In this document: positions 45,115-53,526 of the stretch, piece after piece
Layout: each line of letters opens with the position of its first letter
Position numbering within the stretch: the stretch's first letter is position 1
From: Gaetbulibacter saemankumensis DSM 17032
GTDB taxonomy: Bacteria; Bacteroidota; Bacteroidia; Flavobacteriales; Flavobacteriaceae
DNA: 64,000 bases
Direction of reading: 5' to 3'
Assembly: GCF_000425645.1 (NCBI RefSeq)
Contig: NZ_AUDV01000005.1
Coordinates: 62,001 to 126,000, forward strand
Position numbers and translations under genes: made by a program
Notes under the pieces: generated by a model
Seen by the model: the letters and a program-made list of their open reading frames with translations, nothing else
Told to the model about the DNA's origin: nothing
Databases searched by the model: none

Positions 45115-46134
45115 ATGGATAAGCTCGTTTTATTTAATAGAAGCAATATTAATAAACTTTTAAACAAACGCACTGGCGAATCCAAATTTGGCCAATATGT
45201 TCAGGTATTACCCAGCATTTCAAATATATACGAAAATCTAAAAGATTTAGATGTTAAGTACGTAATATTTGGTTTGCCCGAAGATGTTGGGGTTTTTGCT
45301 AATTACGGTAAAATAGGAACCTCGAAAGCATGGGACGCTACAATAAAAGTTTTATTAAATATACAAAGCAATGAATATACTATGCCGGAATCCGTTCTTA
45401 TTTTAGGACATTTAGATTTTTCAGAAGAAATGGAAAAAGTTTCTAAATTAGATCAGTCTAAAAAGAAACATCTTGTTAAAGCCCGAGAACTCGTAGGGAG
45501 AATAGATACTCAAGTAGCTTATTTAGTGGAGCAAATTGTAACGGCCGGTAAGACACCTATTATAATTGGAGGAGGCCATAATAATGCTTACGGAAATATT
45601 AAGGGAGCCAGTCTTGCATTAAAAAAACCAATAAATGCAATAAATTTTGACGCGCATTCAGATTTTAGACAAGAAGAAGGTCGCCATAGTGGTAATGGTT
45701 TTAGTTACGCCTATAATGAAGGGTTCTTGAACAACTATTTTATTTTCGGTTTACATAAAAATTATACCTCCGATAAAATTTTAAAATCTTTAAATAAGCT
45801 AGAAAATATTGCTTATAATACCTATGAGGACCTTGAAGTTACTAAAGAATTAAAATTTAAAAAAGAATTAAATCGCGCTTCTGATTTTATATCTGAAAGT
45901 CCTTATGGTATTGAGATAGACTGTGATGCTATTGAAAATATAAATAGTAGTGCAAAATCTCCAAGTGGTTTTTCAACAAATAAAACCAGACAATTCATTA
46001 ATTTTTTTGCAGCACACAACAATGCCAAGTACCTACACATTTGCGAAGCGGCACCAACATCAAAAACAGCGAGTCTTATAGGTAAATTAATCACTTATTT
46101 AATTACCGATTTTATTAGAGCTAATAACAACTAA
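45115..46134 (+). CDS. Arginase/ureohydrolase family, formimidoylglutamase-like
   Basis: 339-residue Mn-dependent enzyme. IIGGGHNNAYGNIKGA is the first Mn motif (GGGH), NFDAHSDFR the second (DAHxDxR), and EIDCDAIENINSSAKSPSGF the third, where the usual DPxxxP turn is altered. The long N-terminal extension (YVQVLPSISNIYENLKDLDV, YVIFGLPEDVGVFANYG) is typical of the formimidoylglutamase-like branch in Bacteroidota. It would release formamide from formimidoylglutamate in histidine degradation. No other hut genes are near, so arginase- or agmatinase-like activity is possible. Its last 4 bases overlap the Nudix gene. Confidence 0.8.
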   Translation: MDKLVLFNRSNINKLLNKRTGESKFGQYVQVLPSISNIYENLKDLDVKYVIFGLPEDVGVFANYGKIGTSKAWDATIKVLLNIQSNEYTMPESVLILGHLDFSEEMEKVSKLDQSKKKHLVKARELVGRIDTQVAYLVEQIVTAGKTPIIIGGGHNNAYGNIKGASLALKKPINAINFDAHSDFRQEEGRHSGNGFSYAYNEGFLNNYFIFGLHKNYTSDKILKSLNKLENIAYNTYEDLEVTKELKFKKELNRASDFISESPYGIEIDCDAIENINSSAKSPSGFSTNKTRQFINFFAAHNNAKYLHICEAAPTSKTASLIGKLITYLITDFIRANNN

Positions 46135-46718
46135 ACTTCAATTAATTTATGTATTTGCGCATACTGTAATAACACAATAGTGCGCGTATCTTGAATTTTT
46201 CCAGTATGTAACATCTCCAGAGCTTCCGTAAACGGGAGCTCTAAAACCTCTATATCCTCATGTTCACTTTCTAAACCACCTCCATCATTTACTTTCATAT
46301 TATCAGTATATTCTCCAATAAAAAAGTGCATCTTTTCAGTCATAACTCCAGGTGACGAATAGGCTTCATATACTTTTTTTACTTCTTTCAATCGATAGCC
46401 CACCTCCTCTTCCGTTTCCCTTATAATACAGGCCTCAGGATTATCCTTATCTAACATGCCTGCACAGATTTCAATTAGATAACCATCAGGATTATTATTC
46501 ATAAAAGTCGGCATTCTGAATTGTTTTGTTAAAATCACCGTTTGCTTTTTCTTATTATAAAGTAAAATTCCTGCACCGTCTCCTCTATCATATACCTCAC
46601 GCATTTGAGCTACCCATTGTCCACTCTTCATTAAATAACTAAAGGTTATCTTATTTAATATATAATAATTATCAGAAAGTACTTCTTGTTCTATATTTTT
46701 TATATGGTTTTCACGCAT
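46131..46718 (-). CDS. Nudix hydrolase, NudK-like (GDP-mannose pyrophosphatase)
   Basis: 195 residues. The Nudix box reads AGMLDKDNPEACIIRETEEEVGY, with GX7E spacing rather than the usual GX5E, as in NudK. QTVILTKQFRMPTFMNN and a C-terminal ELPFTEALEMLHTGKIQDTR (the NudK helix) support the family. It hydrolyses sugar nucleotides such as GDP-mannose. It overlaps the arginase-family gene convergently by 4 nt. Confidence 0.85.
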   Translation of the reverse strand: MRENHIKNIEQEVLSDNYYILNKITFSYLMKSGQWVAQMREVYDRGDGAGILLYNKKKQTVILTKQFRMPTFMNNNPDGYLIEICAGMLDKDNPEACIIRETEEEVGYRLKEVKKVYEAYSSPGVMTEKMHFFIGEYTDNMKVNDGGGLESEHEDIEVLELPFTEALEMLHTGKIQDTRTIVLLQYAQIHKLIEV

Positions 46719-46993
46719 AAATAATCATCTTAATTTATTTTTGAAATTAACAAATTTCCCTATAAATTATAGTCTTAGTTTTAATTATTTCCAGTAAAAA
46801 TTAATTTTATATTTTAAACTAAAACCTCCCAATTTAGTAGATTAATTGTACGTTTATATGGTATAAATCTGACATTTTTTTAGAGAATAATCCCATTTTT
46901 AATCCTTAGTAATTAAAATTATCTTATCTTTAGCATGACTAACACCTTATCTGTAAGACTAATATGTTTCCCAAATTGCCCTCATTCATTTTA

Positions 46994-47209
46994 ATGAATA
47001 CTTCATTATTAAGCCAGAGTAATGTAGTTACACTGCTTATTGTTGTAGTTATATTTTTTTCCGTTTTATTAATTTTAGGTATTCGGAAATCATATAAACT
47101 AAAAAAAGAGAACGAACGTCTCGATAAATTGAGCGAAGAAATTACTAATCAAAAAGAAGAATACACCGACTTTACCGAAGGCCACATGTATGGTGGTAAC
47201 AACAAATAA
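46994..47209 (+). CDS. Small single-pass membrane protein
   Basis: 71 residues from the preferred ATG (the frame opens ten codons earlier at 46964). One membrane helix, VVTLLIVVVIFFSVLLILGI, is followed by RKSYKLKKENERLDKLSEEI (coiled-coil) and an acidic tail with TEGHMYGGNNK. A TATCTTTA box near 46925 would start transcription around 46939. The membrane-plus-coil layout and strong terminator support it as a gene. Function unknown. Confidence 0.7.
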   Translation: MNTSLLSQSNVVTLLIVVVIFFSVLLILGIRKSYKLKKENERLDKLSEEITNQKEEYTDFTEGHMYGGNNK

Positions 47210-47224
47210 TGTGTCAATTTTAAT

Positions 47225-47256
47225 AAAAAAAAGCCTGCTAGATGCAGGCTTTTTTT
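47225..47256. terminator. Bidirectional hairpin terminator
   Basis: Stem AAAAAAGCCTGC / GCAGGCTTTTTT with a 5-nt loop. It separates the small membrane protein gene from ettA. Confidence 0.88.
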
Positions 47257-47271
47257 ATATATTCATATAGT

Positions 47272-48963
47272 TTATCGAACTAATTTTTTATACTTAATAC
47301 GCTTTGGAGTTAAATCACCTCCCAAGCGTTTTTTCTTATTTTCTTCATATTCACTAAAACTTCCTTCGAAGAAATATACTTGAGAATCACCTTCGAAAGC
47401 TAAAATATGCGTACAAATTCTATCTAAAAACCATCTGTCGTGAGAGATAACTACAGCACAACCTGCAAAGTTTTCTAGTCCTTCTTCCAGAGCCCGTAAA
47501 GTGTTTACATCAAGGTCGTTGGTTGGCTCATCTAAAAGCAATACGTTGCCTTCTTCTTTTAAGGTCATTGCTAAATGCAGTCGGTTTCTTTCTCCTCCTG
47601 AAAGTAATTTTACTTTCTTATTTTGTTCTCCGCCTGAAAAATTAAATCTACTTAGATACGCACGAGAATTTACTTCCTTACCTCCCATCATAATAAGCTC
47701 TTGCTCGTCACTAAAATTTTGCCATATCGTTTTTTCTGGGTCAATATTAGAATGACTTTGATCCACATAAGCAATCTTAGCTGTGTCACCAACTATAAAC
47801 TCACCTTTATCTGGAATTTCTTCTCCCATAATCATTTTAAAAATTGTGGTTTTACCAGCACCATTAGGGCCAATAACTCCAACAATTCCAGCCTGTGGAA
47901 GTTTAAAATTTAAATCTTCGTAAAGCAATTTATCATCAAATCCTTTACTAACCCCGACGGCTTCAATGACATTCGTTCCTAAACGTGGCCCATTAGGAAT
48001 ATAAATTTCAAGTTTTTCGTCAAGTTGTTTTTGGTCCTGACTCATTAACTTATCGTAATTTTTTAAACGGGCTTTTTGTTTGGTTTGCCTGCCTTTAGGT
48101 CCTTGACGCACCCATTCTAACTCGCGTTCTAATGTCTTTTGACGCTTAGATGCTGATTTACTTTCTTGCGCTAAACGTTTTGCTTTTTGATCTAACCAAG
48201 AGGAATAATTACCTTTCCACGGTATACCTTCACCTCTATCTAATTCTAAAATCCATCCAGCTACGTTATCTAGGAAATATCTATCGTGGGTAACCGCAAT
48301 AACCGTTCCTTTGTATTGTGCTAAATGCTGCTCTAACCAATGAACAGATTCCGCATCTAAGTGGTTTGTAGGTTCATCTAATAATAGAACATCTGGCTCT
48401 TGTAATAACAATCTACATAAAGCTACACGACGACGTTCACCTCCAGACAATACAGAAATTTTTTTGTCTCCATCTGGAGTACGCAATGCATCCATGGCAA
48501 TTTCTAACTTGGTATCTAATTCCCAGGCATTAGACGCATCAATTTTATCTTGAAGTTCAGCCTGCTTGTTCATTAGTTTTTCCATTTTATCTGGATCACT
48601 ATAAACTTCCTCCAGACCAAACATGTCATTAATTTTGTTGTACTCATCAAGAATAGCTACCGTTTCAGCAGCACCTTCTTTTACAATTTCTATAACGGTT
48701 TTATCTTCATCTAATTGCGGTTCCTGCTCTAAATATCCAACCGAATAATCCTGTAAAAATGTAACATCTCCTTGATAATTTTTATCTATACCGGCGATAA
48801 TTTTAAGTAAAGTTGATTTACCAGAACCATTTAAACCTAAAATTCCAATTTTAGCTCCGTAGAAAAAACTTAAATAAATATTTTTTAACACAGGGGTGTT
48901 AGCTCCCTGAAATGTCTTGGTTACACCAGACATTGAAAATATAACTTTCTTATCGTCACTCAT
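47272..48963 (-). CDS. ettA: Energy-dependent translational throttle protein EttA (ABC-F)
   Basis: 563-residue ribosome-associated ATPase that gates translation elongation by ATP/ADP ratio. The two ABC modules have Walker A GLNGSGKSTLLK and GPNGAGKTTIFK, signatures LSGGERRRVALC and LSGGERNRLHLA, and Walker B LLLDEPTNHLDAESV and LLLDEPTNDLDVNTL. The linker is charged (KRLAQESKSASKRQKTLERE). The Arm segment is present, and the length is that of EttA rather than Uup. Its start overlaps the stop of the mini membrane protein upstream (TAATG). Confidence 0.95.
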   Translation of the reverse strand: MSDDKKVIFSMSGVTKTFQGANTPVLKNIYLSFFYGAKIGILGLNGSGKSTLLKIIAGIDKNYQGDVTFLQDYSVGYLEQEPQLDEDKTVIEIVKEGAAETVAILDEYNKINDMFGLEEVYSDPDKMEKLMNKQAELQDKIDASNAWELDTKLEIAMDALRTPDGDKKISVLSGGERRRVALCRLLLQEPDVLLLDEPTNHLDAESVHWLEQHLAQYKGTVIAVTHDRYFLDNVAGWILELDRGEGIPWKGNYSSWLDQKAKRLAQESKSASKRQKTLERELEWVRQGPKGRQTKQKARLKNYDKLMSQDQKQLDEKLEIYIPNGPRLGTNVIEAVGVSKGFDDKLLYEDLNFKLPQAGIVGVIGPNGAGKTTIFKMIMGEEIPDKGEFIVGDTAKIAYVDQSHSNIDPEKTIWQNFSDEQELIMMGGKEVNSRAYLSRFNFSGGEQNKKVKLLSGGERNRLHLAMTLKEEGNVLLLDEPTNDLDVNTLRALEEGLENFAGCAVVISHDRWFLDRICTHILAFEGDSQVYFFEGSFSEYEENKKKRLGGDLTPKRIKYKKLVR

Positions 48964-49145
48964 TATACTCTACCTTTTAAAGCGTTAAAAACCCAAGCAA
49001 CTGCAAAAAAACCAAGCCCAACAGCAGCAAAACCCCAGCCTGCAACATCGTCATAGCGAAATGCCCCCAGAGCGATTAACATTAAACCTACAAAAATCAT
49101 TATCCATGTTGCCCATGCCAACACTGTGTTTTTATTCATTGCCAT
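48963..49145 (-). CDS. Mini membrane protein, CAL67264-like
   Basis: 60 residues with two hydrophobic segments (LAWATWIMIFVGLMLIALGA and GWGFAAVGLGFFAVAWVF) separated by FRYDDVA, ending NALKGRV. I recognise the C-terminal pattern as the CAL67264-type family of Flavobacteriaceae. It is translationally coupled to ettA by a 1-nt overlap, so production of the two is linked. Function unknown. A start two codons later (MNKN) is possible. Confidence 0.8.
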   Translation of the reverse strand: MAMNKNTVLAWATWIMIFVGLMLIALGAFRYDDVAGWGFAAVGLGFFAVAWVFNALKGRV

Positions 49146-49432
49146 ACTTAATTATTTTAATTCTTTAGGACTCTCTTGAAAAGACAAGATTAGATTTTAC
49201 ATTGGTGACTTTTTAGTGAAAAAATCAAAAAGATACCACCGTATTTCTTTGAACCCTGTTTTAAACGACAAATATCGTACTTTTAACATGAATTGGAAAG
49301 CTTAAAAATTAATATTATTACTTGATATGGATTTTGATTCTATTAAATATTCCGTTTTCATTTCATTTTCAAATAACTCGAAATATAATATATAGAACAT
49401 TTAATAGTTGTCTTATTGTTAATATCACAAAA
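49146..49432. other. Intergenic region upstream of the CAL67264-ettA pair
   Basis: AT-rich, with no open frame, RNA gene or strong repeat that I can support. The promoter of the minus-strand pair should lie at its left edge. Confidence 0.5.
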
Positions 49433-49465
49433 TAAAAAAGTCCGACCATCTGGGTCAGACTTTAT
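49433..49465 (-). terminator. Terminator of the MarR-reductase-pirin operon
   Basis: 11-bp stem (49437-49447 with 49453-49463). One position is a C/A mismatch on the plus strand but a G-U pair in minus-strand RNA, showing the hairpin belongs to the minus-strand operon. It overlaps the pirin stop codon. Confidence 0.8.
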
Positions 49466-50205
49466 GCAAAAAGATTATCTTTTAAAATTTCCATTGGGAC
49501 TTCAATAAATAAAATACTAGAATCATCTTTAGCTTCAATTTCAAAACTATTCGTTTCTGAAATACCCATCGCATCTCTAGTTGCTAACACCCTGTCATCA
49601 ATAAGTAATTCACCGTAAATATTCATAACATAAACCCCGTGATTTTCACTTTTTAGCTTATAATTAAAAGATTTTCCTTTATCTAAATCTATTCTTGATA
49701 AAACAGCATCCTGATGAATCTTTAAACTACCTTCATGATTTTCATCTATAGATGTTACCAAAGTCTGCAATTTGTTTTTTCTATGTTCAGCACCGAACGA
49801 TTTTTGATCGTATCGAGGTGCTACATTCTGCTTATTTGGGAATATCCAAATTTGAAATAAACCTAAATGGTCTTCATTTGAACCATTGATTTCTGAGTGC
49901 TGAACTCCTGTTCCAGCCGACATGACTTGAACTTCTCCCGGCAATACTGCCTGCCATTCATTATGCATAGAATCTCTATGTTTTAAAATACCTTTTAACG
50001 GGATCGTTATAATTTCCATATTATCATGCGGATGTGTACCAAAACCCATGCTAGGAGCAATCATATCATCATTTAACACGCGTAACGCACCAAAATGTAC
50101 TTTTTCAGGGTTATAATAATTAGCAAAACTAAAGGAGTGATTTGCCTGTAACCACCCATGATTTGCAAAACCTCGACTATCTGATCTGTGAACTACTGTT
50201 TTCAT
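49462..50205 (-). CDS. Pirin-family protein
   Basis: 247-residue bicupin. The N-terminal cupin has GFGTHPHDNMEIITIPLKG (metal-binding His residues) and VMSAGTGVQHSEINGSNEDH (further His and Glu), and FQIWIFPNKQNVAPRYDQKSF follows. This matches YhhW-type pirins, some of which have quercetin dioxygenase activity. It is the third gene of an operon with an FMN reductase and a MarR regulator (23-nt gap), a layout typical of quinone or electrophile stress responses. Confidence 0.92.
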   Translation of the reverse strand: MKTVVHRSDSRGFANHGWLQANHSFSFANYYNPEKVHFGALRVLNDDMIAPSMGFGTHPHDNMEIITIPLKGILKHRDSMHNEWQAVLPGEVQVMSAGTGVQHSEINGSNEDHLGLFQIWIFPNKQNVAPRYDQKSFGAEHRKNKLQTLVTSIDENHEGSLKIHQDAVLSRIDLDKGKSFNYKLKSENHGVYVMNIYGELLIDDRVLATRDAMGISETNSFEIEAKDDSSILFIEVPMEILKDNLFA

Positions 50206-50227
50206 TGTTTCTTTCCTTTCTTTTTGT

Positions 50228-50665
50228 TTACCTCATTTTATCAAGAAGATTACTTAATTGTTCTGCATCTTCTTCATTAAGGTTTTTTAATAAATCTTTA
50301 TTAAAATCATTAGGTATAGAGGCTAAAAGCCCTAAACCTTTATCGGTTATGGCTATTTTCACAACGCGCCTATCATGTGCACATGGTAAACGCTCAATGA
50401 AATTTTTAGCGCATAATTTATCCATTAGCCTTGTGGCATTTGGAGCTCTATCAATCATGCGGTCTTTTATAACCTGAACCTTCAATGGCTCACCAGCACC
50501 TCTTAATATTCTTAATATATTATACTGTTGAGGTGAGATACCATAAACCTTTAAATACTCATTTTGACAGCTCGTAATCCAATTTGCAGTGTAAAGAATG
50601 TTAACTAAGGCCTTTTGTCTATGATTAACAAATTTTGAGCGTATTTCTTTTCCTAAGTCCCCCAT
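50228..50665 (-). CDS. MarR-family transcriptional regulator
   Basis: 145 residues, winged HTH. LKVYGISPQQYNILRILRGA and VIKDRMIDRAPNATRLMDKL are the recognition region, and LPCAHDRRVVKIAITDKGLG the beta wing with DxRxxxI. Cys11-type redox sensing cannot be claimed, but two Cys are present (WITSCQN, KLCAKNF, LPCAHD gives three). It lies between the reductase and pirin genes and probably represses the operon. A pair of inverted repeats stands in the operon promoter. Confidence 0.92.
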   Translation of the reverse strand: MGDLGKEIRSKFVNHRQKALVNILYTANWITSCQNEYLKVYGISPQQYNILRILRGAGEPLKVQVIKDRMIDRAPNATRLMDKLCAKNFIERLPCAHDRRVVKIAITDKGLGLLASIPNDFNKDLLKNLNEEDAEQLSNLLDKMR

Positions 50666-50679
50666 AATATAGAATTGTG

Positions 50680-51228
50680 CTATTTAACAGTTTCAACCTC
50701 TAATTTCTTCTGAAATTCCTCTACAGCTTCTTTCAATTGCGCATCAAACTCTTCATTTACAATTTTTCCATTTTTAAAATTATCCCCGAAAGATGGCAAC
50801 GAAAAAACATCTGTTATTTCGGCATTATGATAAGGGAACCTGCTTTTTGCAATTTCTAAAACCGAGGCTCCTCCTCTTTTTCCTGTAGAAGTTGCCAATA
50901 GAAGCATTGGTTTTCCATAAAAAGTTTTACTTTCAATTCTAGACATCCAATCTAACAAATTTTTAAAAGCGGCTGTATAAGCCCCATTATGTTCAGCTAA
51001 AGACAATAAAATACCATTAGAATTCTTTATATACTCTAAAAACTTATAGGCCTCTTTCGGAATCCCTTGTTCTCTCTCATAATCCACACCAAATAGAGGT
51101 AATTCAAAATTGTTTAAATCTAACAATTCTACTTCAACCGATTCAAGTAAACTTGCCCCGTAAGTAACTAATTGTTTGTTTATTGAGTCTGTGCTGTTCG
51201 ACCCTGCAAAAGCTATTATGTTTTTCAT
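50680..51228 (-). CDS. NADPH-dependent FMN reductase-family oxidoreductase
   Basis: 182-residue flavodoxin-like protein. IIAFAGSNSTDSINKQLVTY is the FMN phosphate loop, and NGILLSLAEHNGAYTAAFKN then LLDWMSRIESKTFYGKPMLL are the flavin and dimer segments of PF03358. It would reduce quinones, chromate or azo compounds using NAD(P)H. It is the first gene of the operon, 14 nt before marR. Confidence 0.92.
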   Translation of the reverse strand: MKNIIAFAGSNSTDSINKQLVTYGASLLESVEVELLDLNNFELPLFGVDYEREQGIPKEAYKFLEYIKNSNGILLSLAEHNGAYTAAFKNLLDWMSRIESKTFYGKPMLLLATSTGKRGGASVLEIAKSRFPYHNAEITDVFSLPSFGDNFKNGKIVNEEFDAQLKEAVEEFQKKLEVETVK

Positions 51229-51279
51229 TCTACAATTTTTTTTAGGTTATTTAATTCAAATGTACAAAAATTAATTTTA

Positions 51280-51293
51280 TATTCCAAGGAATA
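51280..51293. promoter_or_regulatory. MarR operator candidate 1
   Basis: TATTCC-AA-GGAATA: perfect 6-bp inverted arms around a 2-bp centre, 52 nt upstream of the FMN reductase start. Confidence 0.6.
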
Positions 51294-51308
51294 TATTTCT
51301 ATGGAATA
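51294..51308. promoter_or_regulatory. MarR operator candidate 2
   Basis: TATTTC-TAT-GGAATA: the same arms with one mismatch and a 3-bp centre, directly adjoining candidate 1. Confidence 0.5.
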
Positions 51309-51383
51309 CATTTTAATATTATCCTAACAATTGAGATTCGGATAATTTGAAACTTTTGTATTTTAGCCGGAAAATACACTATA

Positions 51384-53012
51384 ATGGATTTAAACTTCAA
51401 TAAAAACGAAGATCACAATAAACTTTTAGTATCCGAACTAAATAAACGACTTGCAAAAGTACATTTAGGTGGTGGAAAGAAGAACATCGAAAAACTTCAT
51501 AGCAAAGGAAAAATGACCGCCCGTGAACGTATTGACTATCTTTTAGATTCAAAAAGGAATTCTATTGAAATTGGAGCGCTAGCTGGTGAAGATATGTACA
51601 ATGAACATGGTGGTTGTCCATCAGGAGGTGTTGTCGTAAAAATAGGTTATATAAAAGGTAAGCAATGCATAGTAGTTGCTAATGATGCTACTGTTAAAGC
51701 AGGTGCCTGGTTCCCTATTACCGCAAAAAAAAACCTAAGAGCCCAAGAGATTGCCATTGAAAACAAACTTCCTATTATTTATTTGGTGGATAGCGCAGGC
51801 GTATACCTGCCTTTACAAGATGAAATATTCCCAGACAAAGAACATTTTGGACGAATCTTTAGAAACAATGCCATCATGAGCAGTATGGCTATTACTCAAA
51901 TTGCCGCGGTGATGGGAAGCTGTGTAGCTGGAGGAGCCTATCTGCCTATAATGAGTGATGAAGCTCTTATTGTAGATAAAACGGGTAGCATCTTTTTAGC
52001 AGGAAGTTATTTGGTTAAAGCAGCCATAGGAGAAACCATAGACAACGAAACCTTAGGCGGAGCAACCACACATTGTGAAATTTCTGGAGTAACAGATTAT
52101 AAAGCTAAAGACGATAAAGATGCTTTAGATACTATTAAGAATATTGTAGATAAAATTGGTGATTATGATAAAGCCGGTTTTAATAGAATAGACGGTTTAA
52201 AACCAAAGGAAAACCCTCAAGATATATATGGTATTTTACCTAAATCAAGAGCTGATCAATATGACGTTTATGAAATTATAAAACGCTTAGTCGATAGTTC
52301 GGAATTTGATGAATACAAGGCAGGTTATGGAAAAGCTATCATCACTTGTTACGCTAGAATTGATGGATGGGCTGTAGGTATTGTTGCCAACCAGCGTAAA
52401 CTAGTAAAAACAAAACAAGGAGAAATGCAGTTTGGTGGTGTTATATATAATGATAGCGCAGATAAAGCTACTCGGTTTATAGCCAACTGTAATCAAAAGA
52501 AAATCCCTTTAGTATTTTTACAAGATGTAACCGGATTTATGGTTGGAAGTAAAAGTGAACATGGTGGTATTATTAAAGATGGAGCTAAAATGGTGAATGC
52601 GGTAAGTAATTCGGTGGTACCCAAATTCACAATAATTACTGGTAATAGCTATGGCGCAGGTAATTATGCTATGTGCGGTAAAGCGTATGACCCGAGACTG
52701 ATTGTAGCCTGGCCAAGTGCCGAATTAGCCGTTATGAGTGGCAATAGTGCTGCTAAAGTGTTACTTCAAATTGAAACGACATCTTTAAAGAAAAAAGGAG
52801 AAACTATTACTCCTGAAAAAGAAGAAGCGCTATACAATGAAATCAAATCGCGTTACGACGCACAGGTTTCACCATATTATTCAGCAGCTCGTTTGTGGAC
52901 AGATGCCATAATTAATCCGTTAGATACTAGAAAATGGATTAGTATGGGTATTGAAGCCGCTAATCATGCCCCTATTGAGAAGCGATTCAATTTAGGAGTG
53001 ATTCAGGTTTAA
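51384..53012 (+). CDS. Acyl-CoA carboxylase, carboxyltransferase (beta) subunit
   Basis: 542 residues with the two crotonase-like carboxyltransferase domains. LGGGKKNIEKLHSKGKMTAR and ERIDYLLD open it, and MGSCVAGGAYLPIMSDEAL and then FLQDVTGFMVGSKSEHGGII and GNSYGAGNYAMCGKAYDPRL are the CoA and biotin sites. AYLPIMSDEALIV and AGSYLVKAAIGE look like methylcrotonyl-CoA carboxylase (leucine degradation), but propionyl-CoA or another acyl-CoA is possible. No biotin-carrier alpha subunit is adjacent, so the partner lies elsewhere. Confidence 0.88.
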   Translation: MDLNFNKNEDHNKLLVSELNKRLAKVHLGGGKKNIEKLHSKGKMTARERIDYLLDSKRNSIEIGALAGEDMYNEHGGCPSGGVVVKIGYIKGKQCIVVANDATVKAGAWFPITAKKNLRAQEIAIENKLPIIYLVDSAGVYLPLQDEIFPDKEHFGRIFRNNAIMSSMAITQIAAVMGSCVAGGAYLPIMSDEALIVDKTGSIFLAGSYLVKAAIGETIDNETLGGATTHCEISGVTDYKAKDDKDALDTIKNIVDKIGDYDKAGFNRIDGLKPKENPQDIYGILPKSRADQYDVYEIIKRLVDSSEFDEYKAGYGKAIITCYARIDGWAVGIVANQRKLVKTKQGEMQFGGVIYNDSADKATRFIANCNQKKIPLVFLQDVTGFMVGSKSEHGGIIKDGAKMVNAVSNSVVPKFTIITGNSYGAGNYAMCGKAYDPRLIVAWPSAELAVMSGNSAAKVLLQIETTSLKKKGETITPEKEEALYNEIKSRYDAQVSPYYSAARLWTDAIINPLDTRKWISMGIEAANHAPIEKRFNLGVIQV

Positions 53013-53069
53013 CTAGCTTTTTAGTTTTATTTTTTGTATCTTAATAATTGAAAATCAAACAGTTTAATT

Positions 53070-53492
53070 ATGGATACAATAAAACCACTAAATAAGTGGG
53101 CTAACAAGCATACTTATTTACCATTGGATTTACTAAGAATAGCGCTTGGTGTTTTCTTGTTTATTAAAGGAATTAATTTCGTATCTGATAGTATGATGCT
53201 TGCAGAATTGTTTAAACCCATGCAAAATATGGTTGGGGGCATGTTTGCTTTGCACTATGTTGCTCCTGCTCATTTTATTGGAGGTATCTTAATTGCTTGC
53301 GGGTTACTGACTCGCTGGGCAATCTTAGCACAATTACCGATTTTAATAGGTGCCATACTCATAAATTTCGTAGGTGAAATGCATACTGGCAATCTATTGA
53401 TTGCATGTATTACATTATTAGTATGCGGTTTTTTCCTAGTTTATGGATCAGGCAAACATTCCTTAGACTATTATTTTAAAATGCAGCAATAA
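53070..53492 (+). CDS. DoxX-family membrane protein
   Basis: 140 residues with four membrane segments, including LDLLRIALGVFLFIKGINFV, AHFIGGILIACGLLTRWAIL, and LLIACITLLVCGFFLVYG. LRIALGVFLFIKG and GLLTR are typical of DoxX. Such proteins are linked to redox functions at the membrane. It lies 57 nt after the carboxylase gene on the same strand. Confidence 0.85.
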   Translation: MDTIKPLNKWANKHTYLPLDLLRIALGVFLFIKGINFVSDSMMLAELFKPMQNMVGGMFALHYVAPAHFIGGILIACGLLTRWAILAQLPILIGAILINFVGEMHTGNLLIACITLLVCGFFLVYGSGKHSLDYYFKMQQ

Positions 53493-53526
53493 AAAAAGCG
53501 CGATACATATGTATCGCGCTTTTTTT
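53491..53526. terminator. Strong bidirectional hairpin terminator
   Basis: A perfect palindrome AGCGCGATACAT / ATGTATCGCGCT (53497-53520), with A7 before and T7 after. It serves doxX and sppA; the sppA stop codon lies in the T-run. Confidence 0.9.

Noticed and set aside
46935-46994. A 19-codon upstream frame ending TAATG at the mini membrane protein start.
   Set aside because: The candidate -7 box (46925-46932) puts the transcription start after its ATG, so it is probably not transcribed.
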